Origin: Phymatolithon calcareum
Taxonomy: Eukaryota; Rhodophyta; Florideophyceae; Hapalidiales
DNA: 64,000 nt
Direction of reading: 5' to 3'
Assembly (NCBI GenBank): GCA_977006965.1
Contig: OZ345380.1
Location: forward strand, 1,922,001-1,986,000
Shown here piece by piece: positions 56,400-64,000 of the stretch. The notes under the pieces were generated by a model. It searched no databases and was not told the origin of the DNA. It saw nothing but the letters and a program-made list of their open reading frames with translations. Each line of letters begins with the position of its first letter. Positions within the stretch are counted from its first letter, which is position 1. Position numbers and translations under genes: made by a program.

Positions 56400-57998
56400 T
56401 GCCGAGCTCGAGGAGCAGGATGGACCAGCGGCTTTGAAAAGAAATTTCGAAAAAGAAAGCTAAGAAACGAAATGAAAGGAAGCCCCATGAATTGCGCTAA
56501 ATTCTCAGCCCATATATCAGCGACATTCCACAGCACCGAAAAGTGGCAACCCGGACTAAGAAAATTCTCCTGCAGAGAGGACATGAGGACAAAAATTGAA
56601 GCGGCTATCTGTAAAGCACCAAACGGAAAGGCACCAGGCTTAGACGAGGTGAAGGCTGAAATGCTAAAAATCGATATATCGCTCAACGCTGAAGTGCTTA
56701 CAGCCTTGTGGGAGGCTTGCGGGAGGTGTGGAGACACGCCTCTGCGCTGGCAGAAGGCGCTCCTCGTCCCAATACACAAGAAGGGGGCACACGAGTACCC
56801 CGGAAACTACCGACCGATTTCCTTGCTGAGGCACCCAAGGAAAATTATTGGGACAGCTATTGATATGAAGCTGCGCACAGTATACTCAAACCACTGGTAT
56901 CAGCTTGAGTTCCAAAAGGGGAAGAGCACTGAACTGGCCATCCTAAGAGCTGGTGAGCTATTAAAAGAGGATCAGTGATGTGTAGCAGTATTGGACCTTA
57001 AGGCTGCCTACGACACAGTACCGAGAGTACACTTGGTGAACAGAATAAGACAAGTACTGCCCAGGGAGATCTGCGCAATGGCCGAGGCGGTCTTGACACC
57101 ATTCTGGGTAGCAACAATTGGTGATGCGAACAGGAACTGGTTTCTAGTGGACAGGGGGGTCCCACAACGGTCCCCTCTCAGTCCAAGCCTCTACAACATC
57201 TTCATGGATGAATTCGCAGAGCGTATGAGCCGGGCATCAAAAACCTGGGCTGAAGTACCGGCTATCCTCTTCGCAGACGACGTTCTTCTCTCTGCGAAAT
57301 CACCGGCTGCACTGGAAGGACTATTGGATATAGCTACCCAATGGGCACAAGAGCAAGAGATGACTTGGAACACTAAACAAGGGAAAAGCGAAATCCTCGA
57401 ATCAGAGGAAACATTGGGCAATACATTCAAGCTAGCGAACAAGGTACTAGCAAAAGTTCCGGAGGTCATGTACCTTGGAGTATCCCTAGACCCCAGAGGA
57501 GTCACAGATACGTTAATGATGCAACGACTGAAGAAGGCAAGGACGGCCGTGTACGAGTTGCGTACACTGGGAGTGTTCAAGAAAGGGCTGAGTATACAGA
57601 AATGTATTCAGATATACAAGGCACTAGTACAGCCACGCTGGGAGTACGCAATGCAATTAACGCCCTGGACAGAAGACGTACAAAATGCCGTCAAGGAAGT
57701 AGCAAAATTCTTCAATCAAGTTTTCGGGCCACTCGCCCGAGGAAGGACAGATAGGCTCCGTCTCATGTGCCGGATCCAGTCGGCCGGACATCGACGAGAT
57801 ATTCTGGCCTTCCAAATGGTGAGAAGGAACAAGGCGAAAGAACGTATGTGTTCAAACGAAGTGCCCGAAAGAAGAAACAAACATGAATGGCAGTACACGA
57901 AGAAAGATATCGCCGCGATGGAGACCAGAGAGCCTTTCGGTGAAGCTGTAAATCATATCCAAACACACCAATATTCTTTCTTTCTTTATTGCAGATGA
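56400..57998 (+). pseudogene. LINE C reverse transcriptase (broken)
   Basis: The RT shows APNGKAPGLDEVKAEML, VPIHKKGAHEYPGNYRPISLL, VLDLKAAYDTVPRVHLV, GVPQRSPLSPSLYNIFMDEF and the catalytic ILFADDVLLSAKSP near 57270. The C-terminal part contains YKALVQPRWEYAMQLTPWTEDVQNAV. A TGA at 56976 lies inside the palm; otherwise 56472-57960 is one frame. The catalytic Asp pair is present. Confidence 0.87.
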
Positions 57999-58949
57999 CG
58001 TCAATTTTTAAGTTAACGCCTAAACTTGCTCTCGAGCAAGTTCTCTTCGTTCAAATATTGGATTATCGCTACGGGTTTCTCTCTGCACAGATCTTCTACC
58101 GTTTTGCTCCGAACTCTGCCGATGAATTTCCGTCGACTAACAGCCCGACCCGAACAATGTAGGTTCATATGTTCCACAGTTTCCTTCACACCAGACGGGC
58201 ATTTCTTGCACATTGGGTCGTGAGGAAGTGGCTCATTCTCGTTGCGTCCATGGTGAAAGCTGGCGACGATTGGACAGCAATTAGTTATGAGCTGGTTGAG
58301 TATTACCTCAGCCCGTCTATGTGAGATTTGTAGGTCTTGCGGGAGTGTAGGGATGGTAACTGGTTTGCTTCTACAAGGCGGTTTGATAATGGATCGTGCC
58401 GCTTCCATGGTGAGAGGTACCGCTTGATGTAATAGCAGGCTTGATTCCGAGATTCCCCGGCGCGCGAGCTCATCAGCAGCCTCATTTTTCGGAACTCCGC
58501 AGTGACTCGGTATCCAAATGCCTTCTATGTGAATCTCCTGTGCCATGATTTGTTCCATAAGATTCCATAGTTTCCGAACCAATTCTCCAAACATCCACGG
58601 CTGGCCGTTGAGTGCGTCTATGCAGCTCTTGCTGTCGGTGAACCATCGGATTGTGCTGCCGCGCGATATCGGTAGACTGGATGCTGCCTGAAATTCGTGT
58701 ACGGCCGCAAAAGCCTCGGCGTCGAATGAGGAGCCAAAGGCCGCAGCGGACAGCCCTTCTTCCAGTATCGCTTCTTCTCCGCGCAGCACCAAAACGCCCG
58801 CACCACCGACCTGCGGTGGGAATGTACGGTACATGTCGAGTGTGTCATCATCTTCATCGCATAGGATAACGCGCTGCTTCGAGGCCGTCGGGGTCGTTTC
58901 GTAGGCATGCTCGTCCCCGTCGTCGTAGACCAAGAGGACATCCGGCGGC
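57972..58949 (-). mobile_element. RNase H LINE (family F) copy 1, C-terminal part
   Basis: The minus frame 58949 to 58013 holds the second half of the Tudor-like insert (DVLLVYDDGDEHAYE), then RNase H: GGAGVLVLRGEE, SSFDAEAFAAVHEF, IRWFTDSKSCIDAL and IPSHCGVPKNEAADELARRG. A C-terminal zinc-finger-like CKKCPSGVKETVEHMNLHC (CX2CX9HX4C) follows, and the protein ends ENLLESKFRR. The 3' UTR has GACGTCATCTGCAATAAAGAAAGAAAG (reversed region). The frame is unbroken. Copia 2 interrupts the domain at 58950. Confidence 0.88.
58945..58949. repeat. TSD of copia 2, left
   Basis: GCGGC, repeated at 63569-63573. Confidence 0.92.
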
Positions 58950-59180
58950 TGACAGTTTCACAAGCCGCACACGCGAGATCTTCTGCGCGTATGCCTGCAC
59001 TGGCACCGCTTTGCACGTGTGGCGGGTGAACAGCATACTGCCGTACCGTAAGCCTGGCGCACGAGTCGCCTGGCATACCATTCGCCTGGCACACCCGTCG
59101 CCAGGCGACCGCCGGGCCGCCCGCTAGTATATAGGTAGCGGTAGGCCGGACAACTGAATAAAGAAACAAGTAATCCAACA
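58950..59180 (+). repeat. Copia 2 5' LTR
   Basis: TGACAGTTTCACAAGCC ... GTAATCCAACA. TATATA at 59128-59133 and AATAAA at 59157-59162 define a short U3-R-U5. It has a tandem set of CGCCTGGCA-type units (about 59062-59107). It lacks the 34 bp present in the 3' LTR. Confidence 0.95.
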
Positions 59181-59192
59181 GGTTATGGGCCA
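59181..59192 (+). promoter_or_regulatory. Copia 2 primer binding site (internal tRNA type)
   Basis: GGTTATGGGCCA directly after the LTR, complementary to the anticodon-loop and stem region expected in methionine tRNA. It shares GGTTAT.GGCC with copia 1. Confidence 0.7.
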
Positions 59193-59310
59193 CTGTACGA
59201 TATAACCAATCACCACGGGTTCTTCACGCTACCCACCGCGCTCCACGCGCAACACTCAACCCAACTACGACGGCTCAGCCGATCACCGTCCCAAATCAAA
59301 CCTCTCCGCC

Positions 59311-62300
59311 ATGGCCGAGCAAGATGAACATCTGCCCACGCGCCCGGGGCCGACCGATTGCGTCGAGAAACTTGCCGCCGATGCTAGCAACTATCGAAAC
59401 TGGAAACTATGCGTGCGGGCTGTCGCTCAAGGCCAGCGATCCCAAGACCTCCTCACACGCGCCCCTGCCGCAAACAACGTCACCGAACAGGCAAAAGCCG
59501 CTCTTCTAAAGAGCTTCCTCATGTTGACGGTACACGCTTCCTTCCGTCAAGCCATCGCAGATATGACAGCCCTCAACGCTTATCAACATATATGCAGCCA
59601 AGCCCCGCACACATCAATCTATGTCGTCGCCACCACCGCGACTGTCCACGCGTTACACACATACACCACCACGGCCGCTTACATTGCTGCGCACCGTGAC
59701 CGCCATGACCGCCTTCTATCTGCCGACCCCGAGCATTTTCTCGCCAAGGAGCCAGCATACATCGCCGACATCCTAGCTGGACTGCCCAACAACAACCCGC
59801 ATGCACACGCGCTGCATGAGCTGTATGCGTACCTTCCAGACAACGAGAAGACCACGGCTGTAGTAAACCGTCTCATCGCCGCCGTATTACGTATGCCCTA
59901 CACGCAAAAGAAGAAAGACACAAAGAGCCCACAGGGCGCTAGTGCTGATACGGCTCCCAAGAGGTATGGCCGCAGGCCAGGCGATCCACGAGTCACGGAC
60001 TATAATTGCATGCTTTGTCGCATGGACAACCACATACAAGGAGACCCTAAATGCAAAGAAAGCAAAGCGCGCAAGGGTGGTTCGGCCGCCATGCGCCCTG
60101 CTCCATCCGTTGCTGCCATTTCCGCTGACCCGAACTTTATCGAATCAGTGGCAGGAAATATAGCTCACCTGCTCCGTACTACTCCGGATAGCAATGAATC
60201 AACCAACCCCATGATAAACAATAGTCAAAACTACCTCTCCGCGCCGATGCTCGACAGCTGCGCTACGCACCATCTCTTCCGCTCGACAAGCAACCTAGTC
60301 AACCCCATACCGATTCAAACGGACGTACAACTCGCCACCAAGCAGCGAACAACCGCCATCGCTATTGGTCAGGCCGCTCTCCAAGGCACCAAAGCGCCCC
60401 TCTCACTAAAAAATACATTGTGCGTACCCGACCTCAATAAGAATCTCATATCCGCGGGCCGCCTTTCCGACGACTTTGACATTATCATGAAAGGCGACTC
60501 CTTCTTCGTGTGCACACCTACGCCGGGAACGCCTCCCGATGTAATTGCTAAAGGCAAGAAGTTGCCAAACTTCACATTTGAATTCGACAAACAAACTATT
60601 CCGTCCCAGTTAGCACCTCGCACCTCTGCCCTCGTCGACAACGCACTCCGTCGCCTCCATGACGCGTTCGCTCACGCGCATCCAGACGCGATCAAGCGTC
60701 TCATCGCCAAACAGCCCGGACTTCGCGCAATGGTCGATAGCAAAAGCGGACACGCAACATGCCTACCATGCGCAACTGCAAAGCTTGAACGTGCCCCTCA
60801 CCGCACAGTGCAGCGCGGTACTGTGCGACCGCTCGAGAAAATCAGCTCCGACACCGCCGGGCCCCTAACACGTTCCACCCGAGGCAACAAGTACTTCACT
60901 GTACTTGCCGATCAATCCACTGGATATCTCTCCGCCCTCCCGACACGCACGAAGAAAGCCACGGGGCAACGGCTCGTCGAAACAATACGCGAACTGCAGC
61001 GCAGTACGGGACTCGCGCTAAAGCGCCTACACTCCGACGGTGCAGGTGAACTCACTAAAGGCGCACCACTACAATACGCCAAACAACACGGAATACGGGT
61101 AACCAAATCACTGCCAAATTCGCCACAAATGAATGGCCAGGCTGAAAGGGCCATACATACGCTGAAATCTGGCATACGTGCCAACCTGGCAGCAGCACGG
61201 ATGCCACAGCATATGTGGGACTACGCCCTGCAGGATTGTGTAGCTAACCTGAACGCCATACCGCGACCACATGCCTCAGCATCACCACACCAGCTCCTCT
61301 TTGGGAAGCCAGCCCGTCTCCCACTCCACATGCCTTTCGGTGCACACGGCTACGTTCCCAACAAAGAACGCCAGTTACGCAGTTTCGACAAACGTGGCGT
61401 GCCCGTCCGTTATCTCTCGCCTACCTCAAACGACACTGTGGCTCTCCAGCGCACCGACAATCGAAAGACAACCGAAGCTCGTGGAGTCGACTTTGTTCCA
61501 GTTATCGGCAAACCAAAAGAGACTCGCAATACACAATCTTCAATCGCAACCCAAGAACAGCCGAAATCCAGTCCGAGCGCCCCATCACTTGCCGAGACTC
61601 GCAAGCGGCGCACCATTCAGAAACCCGTACGATTCCGCGAAAATGACGCCGCGCCCTCCGCTTGCGCCGTAGCAGTATCGCTTTCCCGCCCCACCTTGCC
61701 TCCAACCGTTGACCCTCGGTCGCTGCGTGCAACGCGAAAATCACCACACGCACAGTTCGCACGCGAATGGACACGGGCGCATGATCAATTTATCGACCGC
61801 AGCATCGATCTTGGAGTATGGGAGTTTGTAGACCCTTTGGAAACCGACAAACCCGTGCCGCACCTTTGGGCGTACCGCTACAAGACGGCACCAGATGGTG
61901 GCCTCGAAAGTGTAACCGCACGATGCACGGTGCGTGGCGACTTAATGCGCGCCGGAATTCACTACGACGCCTCAAGGACCGCGGCACAGACTCCTTCCCA
62001 CACCGCGCGCCGCATTCTCTATGCACGCGCTGCCCTAGCTGGCGAGCAAATCCGCGCTGCCGACGTCCCCAACGCATACATGCACGCACCCTCTGACCCG
62101 AACCACCGCCTCACAATGCAGCAGCCGCGCCGCTCCGACGGAACATTCACGGCCCCTGGAAAAGTCGTCCTCATCCACCGCGCTCAACAAGGCAGCCCCG
62201 ATGGTGGCTACCGCTGGGAACGCTACAGAAACGCATCACTCAAAAAATGGGGATGGACGCAGCTGAGCGCAGAACCCGGATGCTTCATCTACGTCGACCG

Positions 62301-63306
62301 CGACACCGACCAATACGTGCGTCTATTAGCCGACACTGACGACTTCCTCCTCAGCTCTCCATACACAAATCTCCTCGATAATGTGTATAAACAGTTGCAG
62401 TCAGAATGGAATATCGTTGAGCAGCGCCCTGTTCAGCAACACATGGGTGTGGCTATTGAGCGAACTGCCCTCGGCATTAAGCTATCTGTTCGAAAACACA
62501 TCGAATGCCTGCTAAAAGACCTCGCTCTTGAGCACGCACACTCGAGCCCCGCTCCACACGACCCACGAGCGGACCTCTCTGCACGCCGAGATAATGAACC
62601 CCAGCTCACCGACACCGAAAAGCTTCGCTACAACAGCGCGGTTGGTCTCCTTCGCTTCATCGTCGACACTGTCGTGTACGACGCCGGATATATCGCCTCG
62701 CATCTCTCACGACACTTGCACAACCCCGCTGCTCGCCACGTCACCGCCCTAGAGCGAGTCGCCCGTTACCTCGCAGGGAAGCGCGACGCACACTTATTTT
62801 ATCGCCTAAACGGCGACTCTGAGCTGCGCGCCTTTTCGGACTCGGATTTTGCCACATGCCCAAACACGCGCCGCTCAAGAACCGGAATAGCAATCTCCTA
62901 CGCCGGAGATCTCATATTTTGGCGATCTATTCTCCAGAAATCGGTCACTCTGAGTTCTGGTGAGGCGGAATACATGGCCGCTTCTGAGGCGGCCCGTGTA
63001 ATAACATGGCTTCAAGAGCTCACCAAAGAATGGCGCATCCCAATCCCGTCACCTACAAAGCTTTTCATCGACAACACCGCCGCACTCGCCATGACTGTGG
63101 TGAATGGACCCACAACACGGTCAAAGCACATTGACACGCGGGCACGCTACATACAACAGCAAGTGCAGCGCCAACGAATTCTGCCAGCACAAGTCCCCGG
63201 CACGCAGCAGCTCGCTGATATGTTTACAAAACCGCTTCCTCTCGCTATGCTGCGCCGTAACATCGCACGAATCCGTGACACCGGCATCGAGGCAGCGCCG
63301 GGCTGA
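59311..63306 (+). CDS. gag-pol: Copia 2 Gag-Pol polyprotein
   Basis: 1331 aa from ATG 59311, no stop. Gag is residues 1 to about 270 with a zinc knuckle CMLCRMDNHIQGDPKC (about 233), spaced CX2CX4HX6C instead of HX4C. The protease motif near 315 is LDSCATHH where family members usually have DSGA. The integrase zinc finger (AHAHPD...CLPCATAK) and core follow: SSDTAGPL, LHSDGAGELT and QMNGQAERA (D, D, E). In the RT, PNAYMHAP is present, but the catalytic box reads LLADTDDFLLSS in place of YVDD. RNase H is complete (AFSDSDFATCPNTRRSRTG, LSSGEAEYMAASEA, FIDNTAAL). It should encode all functions for copying and integrating the element if the altered protease and RT positions are tolerated. Gag and Pol share one frame, as in many copia elements. 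Confidence 0.96.
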   Translation: MAEQDEHLPTRPGPTDCVEKLAADASNYRNWKLCVRAVAQGQRSQDLLTRAPAANNVTEQAKAALLKSFLMLTVHASFRQAIADMTALNAYQHICSQAPHTSIYVVATTATVHALHTYTTTAAYIAAHRDRHDRLLSADPEHFLAKEPAYIADILAGLPNNNPHAHALHELYAYLPDNEKTTAVVNRLIAAVLRMPYTQKKKDTKSPQGASADTAPKRYGRRPGDPRVTDYNCMLCRMDNHIQGDPKCKESKARKGGSAAMRPAPSVAAISADPNFIESVAGNIAHLLRTTPDSNESTNPMINNSQNYLSAPMLDSCATHHLFRSTSNLVNPIPIQTDVQLATKQRTTAIAIGQAALQGTKAPLSLKNTLCVPDLNKNLISAGRLSDDFDIIMKGDSFFVCTPTPGTPPDVIAKGKKLPNFTFEFDKQTIPSQLAPRTSALVDNALRRLHDAFAHAHPDAIKRLIAKQPGLRAMVDSKSGHATCLPCATAKLERAPHRTVQRGTVRPLEKISSDTAGPLTRSTRGNKYFTVLADQSTGYLSALPTRTKKATGQRLVETIRELQRSTGLALKRLHSDGAGELTKGAPLQYAKQHGIRVTKSLPNSPQMNGQAERAIHTLKSGIRANLAAARMPQHMWDYALQDCVANLNAIPRPHASASPHQLLFGKPARLPLHMPFGAHGYVPNKERQLRSFDKRGVPVRYLSPTSNDTVALQRTDNRKTTEARGVDFVPVIGKPKETRNTQSSIATQEQPKSSPSAPSLAETRKRRTIQKPVRFRENDAAPSACAVAVSLSRPTLPPTVDPRSLRATRKSPHAQFAREWTRAHDQFIDRSIDLGVWEFVDPLETDKPVPHLWAYRYKTAPDGGLESVTARCTVRGDLMRAGIHYDASRTAAQTPSHTARRILYARAALAGEQIRAADVPNAYMHAPSDPNHRLTMQQPRRSDGTFTAPGKVVLIHRAQQGSPDGGYRWERYRNASLKKWGWTQLSAEPGCFIYVDRDTDQYVRLLADTDDFLLSSPYTNLLDNVYKQLQSEWNIVEQRPVQQHMGVAIERTALGIKLSVRKHIECLLKDLALEHAHSSPAPHDPRADLSARRDNEPQLTDTEKLRYNSAVGLLRFIVDTVVYDAGYIASHLSRHLHNPAARHVTALERVARYLAGKRDAHLFYRLNGDSELRAFSDSDFATCPNTRRSRTGIAISYAGDLIFWRSILQKSVTLSSGEAEYMAASEAARVITWLQELTKEWRIPIPSPTKLFIDNTAALAMTVVNGPTTRSKHIDTRARYIQQQVQRQRILPAQVPGTQQLADMFTKPLPLAMLRRNIARIRDTGIEAAPG

Positions 63307-63568
63307 CAGTTTCACAACTCTTCCAGCCTCAACGCCGGCACAGTTCCACAAGCCGCACACGCGAGATCTTCTGCGCGTATGCCTGCACTGGCACCGCTTT
63401 GCACGTGTGGCGGGTGAACAGCATACTGCCGTACCGTAAGCCTGGCGCACGAGTCGCCTGGCATACCATTCGCCTGGCACACCCGTCGCCAGGCGACCGC
63501 CGGGCCGCCCGCTAGTATATAGGTAGCGGTAGGCCGGACAACTGAATAAAGAAACAAGTAATCCAACA
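63304..63568 (+). repeat. Copia 2 3' LTR
   Basis: TGACAGTTTCACAACTCTTCC ... GTAATCCAACA, then TSD GCGGC. The last three coding bases (the TGA stop, 63304-63306) are the first bases of the LTR. Confidence 0.95.
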
Positions 63569-63573
63569 GCGGC

Positions 63574-64000
63574 TTGCCGTGTGGAGCTTCAAACCGTTTC
63601 GCTGCGTCGTGGTTCTGATGTTCGGTAGAGTTGAATTTCTTCAAGGTCGCGGTGTACCAACCTTCGTCCCATTTTACGGAAACGCGTTCTCCGTGATTCA
63701 GATCCCAGACGTGAGCTTGCGGTATTTCTCCCACACTTCCATCTGTCCATATTTCGATATCCGCTGTTCTCACTACATTACGCTCCAAAATAAAGGCTTC
63801 TGTGGCGGCGCGCTTCTCCTCCGGTTCATCCTTCGCGGAAATAGGCGTTATGAAGGTCGTAAACCTGTTGCTTGAGCGATCCTTCCCGATTGGCGAGTGG
63901 AATCCCCGGCGTGGTAGAGCGAGGATCCCTTTCTCGGCCAGAAAATAGGCGCTTGATTCCCGCCATGACCCTACGCTGCGTCTTGGTTTGAGCTCGCGTG
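63574..64000 (-). mobile_element. RNase H LINE (family F) copy 1, upstream part, runs off the window
   Basis: The minus frame stays open from the window end to copia 2. It reads RRSVGSWRESSAYFLAEKGI, KDEPEEKRAATEAFILERNV, the first RNase H strand VRTADIEIWTDGSVGE, then LNHGERVSVKWDEGWYTATL (first half of the Tudor-like insert) and RFEAPHGKP. It joins 58949 across the copia 2 TSD in the same frame. RT and endonuclease are expected to the right of the window. Confidence 0.88.

Larger units (their letters stand above)
53421..57971 (+). mobile_element. LINE C copy 1: coiled-coil, APE endonuclease and RT
   Basis: The most complete non-LTR element in the window. In order it has a coiled-coil N-terminal region, a TG...CA insertion, an APE-type endonuclease, and an RT with FADD motif and C-terminal region up to ETREPFGEAVNHIQT, where family F (minus) cuts in at about 57972. 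Stops and shifts near 55970, 56270, 56462 and 56976 disable it. Its own 3' end must lie beyond the family F element, outside the window. Confidence 0.9.
58950..63568 (+). mobile_element. Intact, young Ty1/copia element (copia 2)
   Basis: 4619 bp with TG...CA LTRs of 231 bp (58950-59180) and 265 bp (63304-63568), TSD GCGGC, and one uninterrupted 1331-codon gag-pol. By eye the LTRs are identical except for one 34-bp deletion in the 5' LTR, between the short repeats CAGTTTCACAA and CAGTTCCACAA, so the insertion is very recent. It lies inside the RNase H domain of the family F LINE. The internal primer site reads GGTTATGGGCCA. No strong polypurine tract is visible before the 3' LTR. Confidence 0.96.

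Noticed and set aside
60009-60100. Copia 2 zinc knuckle as a host-type zinc finger
   Set aside because: It lies in the Gag part of one continuous Gag-Pol frame; only its spacing is unusual.

Overview
The window reads as nuclear DNA of a eukaryote with few introns and a very high load of retrotransposons. Evidence: only about four plausible host genes, all without visible introns; AATAAA signals; a Ty3/gypsy LTR element with a chromodomain-like C-terminus; three Ty1/copia elements; and many copies of at least six LINE (non-LTR) families. I see no bacterial operon, ribosome-binding or phage features. An alga or another protist fits the compact genes set in nested retroelements (intron-poor, LTR-rich red algae are one possibility), but the species cannot be fixed from this sequence.

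Layout. 1-3.2 kb: LINE 3' ends, then a fused isochorismatase-like/glutamine-synthetase-like gene. 3.2-9.7 kb: unassigned DNA, a LINE RT C-terminal fragment, and a cluster of near-perfect palindromes at 7.4-7.74 kb. 9.76-10.27 kb: a secreted germin-like cupin. 12.2-29.4 kb: a nest in which a minus-strand copia remnant is split by a whole gypsy element (14136-22838, TSD TTTAG) and, 62 bp further on, by a whole copia element (22906-28649, TSD CATCC); the copia element itself carries a 432-bp TG...CA insertion. 30-36 kb: stacked LINE fragments, several with clear target-site duplications. 37.0-42.3 kb: an unusual RING gene, a broken histone H4-like sequence and a possible SANT/Myb-like gene. 43.5-53.3 kb: LINE fragments and a three-copy repeat that looks like part of an LTR. 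53.4-64 kb: a coiled-coil/APE/RT LINE interrupted by a minus-strand RNase H LINE, which is itself interrupted by a young, intact copia element (58950-63568, TSD GCGGC).

The history can be read as insertions into insertions. The two full-length copia elements carry a copia-type primer binding site that matches the inside of a tRNA rather than its 3' end. The RNase H LINE carries a roughly 85-residue Tudor/Agenet-like insert inside its RNase H domain, present in two copies here; I rate this the best candidate for something new. Other points worth attention are the enzyme fusion, the RING whose two CxxC pairs both read CxxD, the palindrome cluster, and altered protease and RT motifs in the intact copia polyprotein.
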